Positions 36,634-45,675 of a stretch of 64,000 bases of DNA are shown in pieces. The position numbers and the translations under genes were made by a program. Each line of letters begins with the position of its first letter. The first letter of the stretch is position 1. The notes beneath the pieces are model-generated. The model did not search any database, was not told the origin of the DNA, and saw nothing but the letters and a program-made list of their open reading frames with translations. The DNA is from Gammaproteobacteria bacterium Ga0077536 (GTDB lineage: Bacteria; Pseudomonadota; Gammaproteobacteria; Ga0077536): contig LNEL01000064.1 of NCBI GenBank assembly GCA_001464935.1, positions 139,567 to 203,566 of the forward strand, in the 5' to 3' direction.

Positions 36634-36778
36634 GTAGCCCGGATGCAGCATCGCGGAATCCGGGATCGGGTGTGTGTACGGCGTTGAACCGCGGCAGCAG
36701 GACCACGGGTCAGGAGTGCCGGAGATGAGCGGCGGCGCCGCCGCGATCCCGGATTTCGCTGCGCTTCATCCAGGCTAC
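36634..36778. repeat. Palindromic REP-like pair (GTAGCCCGGATG...CATCCAGGCTAC)
   Basis: A left copy at 36634-36668 and an inverted right copy at 36744-36778 face each other across about 75 bases. Each contains its own small CCCGGAT/ATCCGGG dyad. Same family as 4046-4070 and the ends of 50773-51506. The gap 36367-36902 contains only this and the previous repeat. Confidence 0.7.
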
Positions 36779-36902
36779 GAGAGGCCAGGCTCGCGCTGCA
36801 AGCAGGCACCCCAAGATCGCTGGACAATGCACTTTCACAGCAACCTACGTGTCGATCCCGGGCTTGTGCCCAAGTCCGTGGCTGGCAAAGTACGCGCCCG
36901 GT

Positions 36903-38378
36903 TCAGTCACTGCTGACCCAGCCCATCGCATGCCGCTTCGCGCGCCCGTCCTCCTCGAGTTTTTCGAGTCCCGCGAGCAGCGAGCGCAGCGCGGCGCCGT
37001 GCACGGCCGGCGCCACGTCGCCATAGGCCACGCTCAGCAAGGCTTCGAGACTCTGTGGTGCGGTGCCCAGCGCCTCGACGATCTTCTGTTCGCGTGCGCG
37101 TCGGTGCGCGAGGAACTGCGCAATCAGCGCGTGGCCGTCGCGATGGGCCGGGCCATGCGCGGGATACAGCGTCGTCATCGGCGTACCGAGCAGGCGCTCG
37201 AGGCTGTTCAGGTAGGTCGCCATATGGCCTTCGGGCGGGTCGATGATGATCGTCGAGACGGTCGACAGCATGTCGCCGACGATCGCCGCGCGGTAACGGC
37301 TGTCGATGAAGCACAGATGGTCGCGCGCGTGGCCGGGCGTATGCAGCACGTCGAGGTGCCAGCCGGGCGAGCCGTCGGGTGCAGCGCCGAGCGCCAGCGT
37401 GTCGCCGTCGCGCAGCGCCCGGCCGCGCTGGAAATCCTGGTCGTCGAGTTGGGCGAAGCACAGCGCGTGGGCGTGCACCGGTACGTCGAAATGACGGCTC
37501 AACACGCCTGCGGCACCGACGTGATCGGGGTGATGATGCGTCAGCAGGACGCCGTGCAGCCGTGCGCCTGCGCGCTGCAGGGATTCGATCTTGCGAATCA
37601 GCTTCTGCTGATGTTCGACATCGACCGCCGCAGGATCCACCACGTACAGATCGTTCACGCCGACGATGTAGCAGTTCGTGGTCGTCGCCGGCGGCAGCGT
37701 CGGTGTCGGCACCGGCGCGGTGAAGATGCCGGGCGAAAAGCGTGCAGGATGGAATTCGCCGTTCTCGAAACTGTCGGCGATGCGGGCCGCCGGCTCGACA
37801 TAGGCGGGACTGCCGTGTTCGGCCAGCAGTTCGAGCAACAGCAGGGTGGGCGGCGCAATCGGCAGCTCGCCGCGCCGCCATTGCGCCAGCGCGTCGGTCG
37901 GCGACATGAATGCACCGGCTATCAGTTCGCGTTGATCGAGTTCGACGGCGCCCGGCACGTCGAGATGCAGCTGGACGAAGTCCGTCGCGAATCTGATCGG
38001 CGAATGCGCGGGCGTCGTGATGCGGCACACGGGCTGGAAGCGACCGCTGTCGATGACGCCGCGCAGGCGCGTGATCCAATCTTCGGGCGGGGACGGTGCA
38101 TCGTCGAGAGCGGCGAGCAGCGCCCGTGCGGCGCCGAGCTCGAGGCCCAGCGCCTCGGCGCCCAGCGCTGTTTCCTCGAGCAGTTCGCGTAGCGCGCAGC
38201 TCGCGAGTGCCAGATCGCCGGTCGCGCGATCGGTCGGTTCCATCGCGCCACCCGGAAAGGCCCAATAGCCGCCAAAGAAGCGCAACGCCGGAGAGCGCTG
38301 GACCAGCAGTATCCGCAGGTCGTGGGCGGGCCCGGTCGTGACCAGAACGGCAGCGGCTTCGCGAACAGGACTCGACAT
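36903..38378 (-). CDS. Nudix hydrolase / metallo-beta-lactamase fusion protein
   Basis: A 491-residue fusion. The N-terminal Nudix domain (about 8-170) has a recognisable but stretched Nudix box ending in CALRELLEETALG (about 61-73). The C-terminal MBL domain (about 225-400) carries the metal motif HHHPDH (281-286) and further histidines in VLHTPGHARDH. A C-terminal winged-helix-like tail follows, as in LACTB2-type proteins. A nucleotide-linked or CoA substrate cleaved in two steps is possible; the role is unproven. It is last in a minus-strand run after the YCF48-like gene, separated by a terminator-like hairpin. Confidence 0.87.
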   Translation of the reverse strand: MSSPVREAAAVLVTTGPAHDLRILLVQRSPALRFFGGYWAFPGGAMEPTDRATGDLALASCALRELLEETALGAEALGLELGAARALLAALDDAPSPPEDWITRLRGVIDSGRFQPVCRITTPAHSPIRFATDFVQLHLDVPGAVELDQRELIAGAFMSPTDALAQWRRGELPIAPPTLLLLELLAEHGSPAYVEPAARIADSFENGEFHPARFSPGIFTAPVPTPTLPPATTTNCYIVGVNDLYVVDPAAVDVEHQQKLIRKIESLQRAGARLHGVLLTHHHPDHVGAAGVLSRHFDVPVHAHALCFAQLDDQDFQRGRALRDGDTLALGAAPDGSPGWHLDVLHTPGHARDHLCFIDSRYRAAIVGDMLSTVSTIIIDPPEGHMATYLNSLERLLGTPMTTLYPAHGPAHRDGHALIAQFLAHRRAREQKIVEALGTAPQSLEALLSVAYGDVAPAVHGAALRSLLAGLEKLEEDGRAKRHAMGWVSSD

Positions 38379-38411
38379 CGGTGGCCTTTCTTATCGGGGA
38401 AGCAGGGAGGG

Positions 38412-38445
38412 CAGAAACGACAGCGGCGCCCGCAGGCGCCGCTGT
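38412..38445 (-). terminator. Terminator-like hairpin after the YCF48-like gene
   Basis: On the minus strand ACAGCGGCGCC pairs with GGCGCCGCTGT around a four-base loop and is followed by CGTTTCT. It separates the YCF48-like gene from the Nudix-MBL gene. Confidence 0.55.
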
Positions 38446-38467
38446 ACCGGTCGGCGTGGGAAGGGTC

Positions 38468-39718
38468 TCAGTTCTTGTTCGAGACCTGCACGCGCGTCCA
38501 CTCGCCGTTCTTCAGTGTCACCACCGTCGAGCGGCCACCGAGCATCACGACCGAGCCGTCCGGCATTTCTACCGGGGTCTTGAGCCACGACAGCAGCTGC
38601 AGGGCGGAGCGGTCGGCAATCGACCAGTCCTGGCCACTGAGTACGCCGACCATGCCCACGGCGCCGGCGATCGCCGGTTTGCCGTCGCTCAGCACGGAGA
38701 CGCCGAAAATGCCTTCCGCGCTCGGGGCCGGGATCTGCGACCACGTCGCCCCGCCGTCGTCGCTGCGGCGCATCGCACCGGCCGCACCGGCGAGGAACAG
38801 CGTGTTGCCGGACTGCGCGCCGGAAATCCAGTACGGCGGTTCCGGCTCTTTCGGGCTGATGACGGCGTCGCGACGCGTCCACGTGCTGCCACCGTCGGTG
38901 CTCTGCAGGATCATGCCGAACTCGCCGGCCAGGGTGACGTTGGTGCCGTCGAACAGCACCACGTTCCACGACACGTCGCCCGGACGAAAGGCCGGGCCCG
39001 GCGCGAATTTGAAGCTGATGGACGGTGCCGGCTCGGCGTCGAGATCGGCCATCACCTGCATGAAGCCTTCATCCGGGTACATCGTGTAGTCGGTGTCGAC
39101 GACCAGCGGGGCGCCGCCCTTGGTCGCGTTGAACTGCACGGTGTCCATGAGCAGGTTGCTGACGCCGAAGTACCACTCGCTGGCATTCGCGCCCGGCAAC
39201 GCCACCGTGGGCTGTGTGGCCTCGGCGATCTGGACCTGCTCCCATTTCACGCCGCCGTCGTCGCTGCGGGCGAGCATGCCGCGCGCGCCGACTGCCCAGG
39301 CCTTGCCGTTGGCGAACGCGATGTCCATCACCGGTTCGTCGTATTCGGTGATCTTGCCGAGATCCGTCATCTTGCCGTCTTCGAAGCGAAACAGACGACC
39401 GGTCGAGGTGCCGAGCAGCACGGCCGTGTCGGAAATGCGTTCGAGCGCCGTGAAGTCCATCTTGTCGCCACCCGCAAGCTTCTCGAGTTGCGCAGTGCCG
39501 TCGGTCACGGTCAGTTTGCCGAGGAGCCCGTGCGGGCCCGCGACGAGGATGGCTTCCATGCCGGGCATGTAGGTCCCGTCCATGAAGTCGGTGACCAGCG
39601 GCGTGCGACGGTCGATCTGCTCTTCGCGGGCCGCCATGGCCGGCAGGGCGACGGCAGCGATAATCAGAGATTGCCCGATGACCGCAAGCGGCCGGCGGAT
39701 AGCGCGATTAAACATCAT
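38468..39718 (-). CDS. Periplasmic YCF48/BNR-repeat beta-propeller protein
   Basis: 416 residues with a signal peptide (about 1-30, ending PAMAA) and a propeller rich in Asp-box motifs: SDDGGVKW, STDGGSTW and SDDGGATW. YCF48-like proteins in heterotrophs are often found with DUF1302 and DUF1329 genes. The link here is by position, since those families lie across the gap from 41.6 kb. Role unknown; a scaffold or lipid/hydrophobe-handling partner is possible. An alternative start is Met2. A palindrome (CGCCCGGC...GCCGGGCG) lies upstream at 39761-39780. Confidence 0.85.
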   Translation of the reverse strand: MMFNRAIRRPLAVIGQSLIIAAVALPAMAAREEQIDRRTPLVTDFMDGTYMPGMEAILVAGPHGLLGKLTVTDGTAQLEKLAGGDKMDFTALERISDTAVLLGTSTGRLFRFEDGKMTDLGKITEYDEPVMDIAFANGKAWAVGARGMLARSDDGGVKWEQVQIAEATQPTVALPGANASEWYFGVSNLLMDTVQFNATKGGAPLVVDTDYTMYPDEGFMQVMADLDAEPAPSISFKFAPGPAFRPGDVSWNVVLFDGTNVTLAGEFGMILQSTDGGSTWTRRDAVISPKEPEPPYWISGAQSGNTLFLAGAAGAMRRSDDGGATWSQIPAPSAEGIFGVSVLSDGKPAIAGAVGMVGVLSGQDWSIADRSALQLLSWLKTPVEMPDGSVVMLGGRSTVVTLKNGEWTRVQVSNKN

Positions 39719-39880
39719 GCGAGCCTTCTAGAATTTGTTTGGAATTCAGTGGATGTACCGCGCCCGGCTGGCGCCGGGCGTTCCCCCTCGGAACCGCCCT
39801 ACCTTAACAACAAGGGTTCATTGCATACAAGCCGCCAAACGGGCGATGGCGGTGAGAATCAGACGATTCCCACAGCGCCC

Positions 39881-40360
39881 TCAACCCGCCAGATTGGCGT
39901 ACTTGCCGCGGTAATAGAGCATCGGCGGCGCATCATCGCCCGACGGGCGGGTGATCTCGCTGACGGTCCCGACGAAGATGTGGTGATCGCCGCCGGGATG
40001 GGTGGCACTGACACTGCATTCGATGCCCATCAGTCGGCCCGTCAACAGCGGAGCGCCGGACTTCCCCCAATCGAAGGAGACTTCGGCGAACTTGTCAGGG
40101 TTCTTCTTGGCGAAGGCGTTCGAAAGCGCCTGCTGGTCCTGCTGCAGCACGTTGATGCAGAAGAGGCCGCTGCGCTTGATCGGCTCCAGCGTGTCCGACT
40201 TGTTGTCGACGCAGATCACGAACATCGGCGGGTCCAGCGACAGCGAGGTCACCGCATTCATCGTCAGGCCGTAGGGTTTGCCATCGACGTCGCGCGTCGT
40301 GACGATGGAGACGCCGCTGGCCCAGAAGCCGCAGGCTTTTCGAAAATCTTCGGGTGTCAT
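39881..40360 (-). CDS. Flavin reductase family protein (HpaC-like)
   Basis: This 159-residue FMN-binding split-barrel protein has the family core SGVSIVTTRD near residue 15, MNAVTSLSLDPPMF near 34 and GDHHIFVGTV near 125. It supplies reduced flavin from NAD(P)H to a two-component monooxygenase. No partner oxygenase gene is adjacent, so the partner must be elsewhere or lost. It lies upstream of the YCF48-like gene on the same strand, 162 bases away. Confidence 0.9.
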   Translation of the reverse strand: MTPEDFRKACGFWASGVSIVTTRDVDGKPYGLTMNAVTSLSLDPPMFVICVDNKSDTLEPIKRSGLFCINVLQQDQQALSNAFAKKNPDKFAEVSFDWGKSGAPLLTGRLMGIECSVSATHPGGDHHIFVGTVSEITRPSGDDAPPMLYYRGKYANLAG

Positions 40361-41596
40361 GGGGTATCGTTTTCTGTGATTGAAGTCGTCAATGATCCAC
40401 CTCGTCGGCGGACCGCCCGGTCATCAAACGCTCATGGCTGCGGCCCGTGCCCATCATCAGCACCGGGAATCGGACATCCCTCGCGCGATGCCGCAAGCGC
40501 GGTCGGACAACGGCATGCGTGGCCCGGCGAAATAGTACATCTGGTCCTCGAACTCCGCACCCGGGAAACCGGTGGGTTCGAATCCTGCGGCGGCATGAAG
40601 GCACTGCAGCTGACGGCGCCCTGCGTACGCGCTGGCCGTGCCCGACCCGCCGCCCGCCATGTTGGAGAAGACGCGACGGCGCAAACCTCAACGTGCCCGC
40701 AGTCGCGAGTGCCGGACGGTCGGCGTGAAGCCGGACCAGGTACATCGTCGATGCGCCACTCGCGCGCGTCGCTGCCGGCGTCAATCCCCATCAGGCAACG
40801 TCATGCCGGGCGCCGGACGAGCGATTGGGTCGCCAGGCACACACGGGCTGCCGCCAAACGTTGCGCGGCCGTCGACCGCGAGGCGCGTGCGAGGGACGGA
40901 GGAACAGGGGAGGAATCGCCGCAAGCGAGCCCCCGTCCATGATCCACGCGCGTCAGGGGGGCGCCGCAGTCCCCTTGTTCACCCGCCTGCAACGGGCGTG
41001 CGGTTCATCGTCTTGCGGCCTCGCCTGGACGGCACCGCGACAGCGCTCCTCATCCTGAGCGGCCGATCCGGGACCTCGATCGCCATCTCGCCAGGCGCGG
41101 CTGGTGTCTCCCTCGCTGCGGTCACCGACACGGGCAGACAAGTCGCTGCACCCCGATGGACGACGCCGCTTCGACTGTCGCGTCGTTTCGGCCCGGCAGG
41201 CAGCCGCGCGTCGGACAAAGCGCTGACTTGTATACATGACGGAGCTAGAAAGTCACGCAGTGAGCCTCGATCCTGCGCGCCAGAATCGGGCGTCACGGCG
41301 TTCGCGCCCCCGACGGCAGGCTGCCGCCGGCCGGTGGCGCACCGATGCGGCGTCGCAACATCAGTATCGTTCAAGCCTCGTTTGTTGCTTGCGCACCACT
41401 AAGATGCGTCTAATTTGCGCCAAATCACAAAATGCTGTTTACCGTTTACAACAGCTATGCCAAACTCGCCCGCAAATCGGGGCACTTCGTCTCGAATACC
41501 GAACCTGCATCGGCGGGTGCGCAGGGATGGCGAAGATTCCGAGGCTGTGAACTCGCACAGGCGCTGAAGGGCGCATGTGTACTTCTAGGGGGAAAC
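40361..41596. other. 1.2-kb region without a convincing gene; possible gene remnant and DUF1302 leader
   Basis: Several open frames exist on both strands but none has a ribosome site, family core or consistent codon pattern. On the minus strand around 40457-40684 a short peptide (containing GFPGAEFEDQMYYFAGP) looks more protein-like than chance and may be the remnant of a decayed gene in shifted frames. From about 41370 the sequence becomes AT-richer and probably holds the promoter and leader of the DUF1302 gene. Confidence 0.4.
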
Positions 41597-44071
41597 ATGG
41601 GAGATAACGCGATGAAAAGCACTTTGCGCGCTTTGTCATTGGGTGCGTCCGTGCTTTCTGCCGCGGTGCTGGTGGCACCGAGCGCAGAGGCACGAATTCT
41701 GATTGACGCACTCGGCGGCGAGGTGAAACTCGAAGGCTACTTGAGCTCCGAAGCGCGAGCCAACGTAGGCAACGGCGAGGCATACCTTAACCAGTGGATA
41801 CAGCGCTTCGAACTGAACGCTGAAGTCAACTACGAAGACGTCGGCATTTTCGACACCCTGAGCTTCGTGACGGTGGTCCGTCCCGAGTTCGACGCCGCGT
41901 ACTACTACGGCGACTCGATCGGGCATGGCACGGCGCGCAATGCCGGCGGCACGAGCTACATGGGTGACACGTTCACCTATGACAATGCACCGCGCGAATT
42001 CGGTGGTTTCGACATCTACCAGAACGTTCGTTTTGGCAACGCCAACTTCGGCGGTGGCAACAACAACGCAATCGGTGATGAGAATCGCGCCACGGGCAAT
42101 CACTTCAATACAGTTGGTCGCCCGCTGAATATGACCGGCGGTCTGTCGAAGATCGTGACCAACGGCTTCCAGAATCCGTCGTGGCTCACAAACAATTTCG
42201 AGACCATCCTCAATCGTGCGCCGGGCCAGGGCAAGTACAGCCCGACGAATGCGAACCTTGGCGGTTTCTCGGGCGCGGCGGTGACGAGCCAGATGGAACT
42301 GAACTGCATCCGGTGCTACGACCTCGATGACGATCCGCTGGACGTCGCGATGAACAACACCGGATCGAGCGGTCGCCTGTACCCGTTCCGCGAACTGTAT
42401 GCGGACGCGACGGTCGGCGACTGGTGGTTCCGCGTTGGCAAGCAGCAGATCGTGTGGGGCAAGACCGACTTCTTCCGCATGCAGGATCTGGTGAACCCGG
42501 TCGACTTCGGCCAGCACTTCTTCTTCGATTCGTTCGAAGACTTTCGCATCCCGCAGTGGATCGCGTCTGCACAGTGGAAGTTCGGCAACATCGGCCCGAC
42601 GACTGACAACGCGATCCAGTTCCTGTGGAACTTCGACGAGTTCCAGCGCGTCGGTCTCGGCAACCCGTCGCAGGGTTGGGCCCACCCGTTTTCGAAGGAC
42701 ATCAGCGTTTTCGCGATGTACAACACCTTCTTTGCGGTTGAGCCTTGCGTGAGTTCCGCAGTTGAACTCGAACGTTCGCAGAAGGCTGCGGCGCTCGGTC
42801 TGCCGGGTGGCGCGTTCATCAACGACAACGTCTGCGGCAGCCGCGGCCCGAACGATCCTCGTTCGCCGGCCGGCTTTGGTTCGCCGGCCGGTCTGCGCAT
42901 TGACGACCGTCCGGACTGGGAACTCGGCAACACCGAAGGCGGCCTGCGTTGGGAATTCCGTCTGGGTGAACTGCACATTGCTGCTTCGTACTACTACGGT
43001 TGGAACGACACCCCGGTGTTCCAGTACGAAAACATCAACGTGATGAACACCGGCCTTGGTGGGTTCCAGCCGCTGGGTGCGAACACCGCAGCAAATCTGG
43101 GCCTTGGCCAGGTCGACTGTACGGTGTCGGACCTGACCGGCGGCATCATCTCGGGCCATCCGTTCGCAGGCTTCGGCGGTGCGCTCGATCCGAATGGCGT
43201 CTGCCCGCAGGCGTCGCTGGGCTTTCCAATCCAGGTCATGAACCCGACTGCCGCGATCGGCCAGATTGCCGCCAACGGCAGCCAGGACGCCGCGGTTGAC
43301 AGCCTGACGGGTGAAGTGTCGACGATTTCCGATTTCGCGCAGCGCGCGATTGCGGCGAAAGACGCCACGCTGTTCTATCGTGCCAGCACGAACGCGCTGA
43401 CCGGCGGCCACGTGAAGATGTCCTACAAGCAGTCCCACACGCCGGGCCTGTCGTTCGACTACTTCGAGCCGTGGTCCGGTATCGTGTTCCGCGTCGAATC
43501 GTCGTGGACGTTCGACGAACTCGTGAACAACACGCGCAAGGCTGACTGGGTTGACAAGAGCGACATCATGAAGTGGTCCGTCGGCCTCGACCGCCCGACC
43601 TTCATTCCGTGGCTCAACAAGGACCGCACGTTCTTCCTGTCGATGCAGCTGTTCGACACGTGGTTCATGGATTACGAGGGCGACAAGCACTCGGGTTACC
43701 TGACCGATGAACACAACTTCATCACCACGTTCTTCTACATCGGCAACTACATGCGCGACAAACTGAAGCCGGTTGGCTTCGTCGTGTGGGAAGAAGCGTC
43801 CAACTCGTTCGTGTTCGGCCAGAACCTCGAGTGGTTCATCGACAACCACTGGTCGATCAAGGGCGGTCTGCACATGATCTGGGGCGGCAACGAGAACTTC
43901 CGTCAAGACGCGGGTCCCTACCATTCGTTCGCGGTGCCTTCGACTGGCGGTCCGAGCGGCTTCGGTGGAACCTACCCGTTCCAGGAGCTGCCGCTGGGTG
44001 TCGCGCGTAGCGGCATCGGTGCCCTCAGCAACAATGACGAAGTGTTCTTCCAGCTGAAGTACCAGTTCTAG
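41597..44071 (+). CDS. DUF1302 family outer-membrane beta-barrel protein
   Basis: This 824-residue secreted protein has a signal peptide (residues 1 to about 37, ending PSAEA) and a long, aromatic-rich, strand-forming body. The C-terminus LKYQF ends in phenylalanine, the signal for outer-membrane insertion by BAM. DUF1302 proteins are large predicted porin-like barrels, usually next to DUF1329, and are linked to hydrophobic compound use. AGGGGGAAAC precedes ATG 41597; ATG 41612 is an alternative. It is followed by a hairpin and the first DUF1329 gene. Confidence 0.92.
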   Translation: MGDNAMKSTLRALSLGASVLSAAVLVAPSAEARILIDALGGEVKLEGYLSSEARANVGNGEAYLNQWIQRFELNAEVNYEDVGIFDTLSFVTVVRPEFDAAYYYGDSIGHGTARNAGGTSYMGDTFTYDNAPREFGGFDIYQNVRFGNANFGGGNNNAIGDENRATGNHFNTVGRPLNMTGGLSKIVTNGFQNPSWLTNNFETILNRAPGQGKYSPTNANLGGFSGAAVTSQMELNCIRCYDLDDDPLDVAMNNTGSSGRLYPFRELYADATVGDWWFRVGKQQIVWGKTDFFRMQDLVNPVDFGQHFFFDSFEDFRIPQWIASAQWKFGNIGPTTDNAIQFLWNFDEFQRVGLGNPSQGWAHPFSKDISVFAMYNTFFAVEPCVSSAVELERSQKAAALGLPGGAFINDNVCGSRGPNDPRSPAGFGSPAGLRIDDRPDWELGNTEGGLRWEFRLGELHIAASYYYGWNDTPVFQYENINVMNTGLGGFQPLGANTAANLGLGQVDCTVSDLTGGIISGHPFAGFGGALDPNGVCPQASLGFPIQVMNPTAAIGQIAANGSQDAAVDSLTGEVSTISDFAQRAIAAKDATLFYRASTNALTGGHVKMSYKQSHTPGLSFDYFEPWSGIVFRVESSWTFDELVNNTRKADWVDKSDIMKWSVGLDRPTFIPWLNKDRTFFLSMQLFDTWFMDYEGDKHSGYLTDEHNFITTFFYIGNYMRDKLKPVGFVVWEEASNSFVFGQNLEWFIDNHWSIKGGLHMIWGGNENFRQDAGPYHSFAVPSTGGPSGFGGTYPFQELPLGVARSGIGALSNNDEVFFQLKYQF

Positions 44072-44097
44072 GACTGGGGCTTCGACACGAGAAAAGA

Positions 44098-44136
44098 TCC
44101 GCGCCGGCCGCTTGAACCCACGGCGGTCGGCGCGGA
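44098..44136 (+). other. Intercistronic hairpin between DUF1302 and DUF1329
   Basis: TCCGCGCCGGCCGC pairs with GCGGTCGGCGCGGA (one mismatch) around an 11-base loop, with no following T-run. It could cap the barrel transcript or weaken read-through so that the barrel and its partner are made in different amounts. Confidence 0.5.
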
Positions 44137-44173
44137 ACTCAACGAGACATAAGAGAACGAGGAGCTCAACTCA

Positions 44174-45544
44174 ATGAAAAATCCGATTCGTCTTGCACTG
44201 CTGGCCGCCTTCGCGGCGCAGCCGCTGGTGGCGAGCGCCTTTACGCCCGAGGACTACATGGCCTGGTTCAACGCGAACCAGAGCGCCCAGCCGCAGTTCG
44301 TCGACGGCGACGTCATCACCTATGACAAGGCCGACCTGATCCGCCCGTTCACCCCGGCGGAGTACCAGGACATCCAGATCTTCGAAGGCATGGAAGTCAA
44401 GATCAAGGACGCGGGCGACATCTCGCCGCCGGACGTCTACAAGAAGGCCACCGAACAGTTCGCCGGCACCGCGACGATCGCGTCCGACGGGGCGCTCGAG
44501 AACTACACCGCCGGTCGTCCGTTCGATCCGGCCACCTTCAAGCCGGGCGCTGAAGACGGCTGGAAGATGGCGTGGAACTGGAACTTCCGCTGGCAGCTGG
44601 CCGGCCTGTCGGTCGGTGAAGTGCACTGGGTCTGGGTCCGCGCCGGCGGCGAGCACAGTGGCCACGAAGTGATGAGCGAAGCGGGCGGCAAGTACAAGCC
44701 GTTCTATACCGGTGGTGGTTCCTTCGAGCGCGTGCTCACCGGCCCCTACCGCCGCGTGATGTTCTCGCACCGTTCGGACCTGCCGGAAACGAACTACAAG
44801 GTCAACAATGGCGAAGGCTTTGCGAAGGGCACCGAATTCCGTGAATACACGGGCTTCACCTCGCCGTTCGACATCGCCGGCACCGCGTTCCTGATCCTGC
44901 GCTACGACGACCCGCGCAAGAGCGACGACTCGTGGGCGTACATTCCCAGCCTCCGTCGCGTCCGCCGTATTTCGGTGGAAGTGAAGTCCGACTCGCTGCT
45001 GGGCACGGACCACACGCTGGAAGACTTCTACTGCTTCAATGGCCGTCCGCTCGAGCATGACTGGGAATACGTCGGCACTGCCCGTACGCTTGCCGTCGCC
45101 CGCTCGCGCAACGCCAATGCGGTGTTCTACGGCCCGAACGGCTGGGCGATGCTCGACGACTGGGCGCTGCGCACGGTCGACGTCGTGAAGCAGATCCCGA
45201 AGCGTTCCAACCACCCGTACTCGCTGAAGTTCCTGCACATCGACCGTGAAACGGGCGAGTGCTACCACTCCAACGCGTTCGACAAGGCCGGCAAGCTGTG
45301 GAAGATCTGGCAGCTGTCCAAGCTGTGGTCGGAAGACCCGCATGCGCAGGAACAGGTCACCAACTGGAAGGCCAAAGTGACGCCCCCGGGCACCCGCTTC
45401 AGCATCTTCCAGTCCATCAACGTGATGGACGTCCAGAACAATCGCGGCACGCTCGTGCCGACCCGCGGTATCGCCGCTCCGGCGACCGATCTGGATGAAG
45501 TGAAGAAGCTCCTCGACGTGAACTACCTCACGGAAGGCCGCTAA
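44174..45544 (+). CDS. DUF1329 family periplasmic protein (first paralog)
   Basis: 456 residues with a signal peptide (about 1-22) then the DUF1329 domain (about 30-440), beginning with the FTPEDYMAWF...DVITYDKADLIRPF-type segment. Like LolA-type proteins it is expected to bind lipid-like ligands in the periplasm; this resemblance is recalled and not tested here. A shared motif with the second paralog is LRRVRRI (about residue 258). GAGG precedes ATG 44174. Co-transcribed with the DUF1302 barrel; a strong terminator follows. Confidence 0.92.
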   Translation: MKNPIRLALLAAFAAQPLVASAFTPEDYMAWFNANQSAQPQFVDGDVITYDKADLIRPFTPAEYQDIQIFEGMEVKIKDAGDISPPDVYKKATEQFAGTATIASDGALENYTAGRPFDPATFKPGAEDGWKMAWNWNFRWQLAGLSVGEVHWVWVRAGGEHSGHEVMSEAGGKYKPFYTGGGSFERVLTGPYRRVMFSHRSDLPETNYKVNNGEGFAKGTEFREYTGFTSPFDIAGTAFLILRYDDPRKSDDSWAYIPSLRRVRRISVEVKSDSLLGTDHTLEDFYCFNGRPLEHDWEYVGTARTLAVARSRNANAVFYGPNGWAMLDDWALRTVDVVKQIPKRSNHPYSLKFLHIDRETGECYHSNAFDKAGKLWKIWQLSKLWSEDPHAQEQVTNWKAKVTPPGTRFSIFQSINVMDVQNNRGTLVPTRGIAAPATDLDEVKKLLDVNYLTEGR

Positions 45545-45550
45545 GGCCGC

Positions 45551-45576
45551 TTGCGCCGACGCTTGCGTCGGCGCAA
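45551..45576 (+). other. Perfect hairpin after the first DUF1329 gene
   Basis: TTGCGCCGACGC and GCGTCGGCGCAA form a 12-bp stem with a two-base loop, seven bases after the stop. It stands in front of the intrinsic terminator at 45593 and may protect the 3' end. Confidence 0.55.
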
Positions 45577-45592
45577 CCTCCGAGTTCGATTC

Positions 45593-45622
45593 AATACGGG
45601 CCGCCATGCGGCCCGTATTTTT
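45593..45622 (+). terminator. Strong intrinsic terminator before the HEAT-repeat gene
   Basis: AATACGGGCCGC and GCGGCCCGTATT pair perfectly around CAT, and the T-tract runs into TTTTT. Only 53 bases separate it from the HEAT gene start, so that gene needs read-through or a promoter inside this short space. Confidence 0.87.
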
Positions 45623-45675
45623 GGAACCTCCGGCAAGAAACCTGCTCGAAGACCACCACTGCCGCGGAGACTGTC

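Noticed and set aside
38381..40942. An 853-codon plus-strand open frame
   Set aside because: Runs antisense through the YCF48-like and flavin reductase genes and has shadow composition.
41636..43924. A 762-codon minus-strand open frame over the DUF1302 gene
   Set aside because: Antisense shadow of a clear outer-membrane barrel gene with signal peptide and C-terminal Phe.
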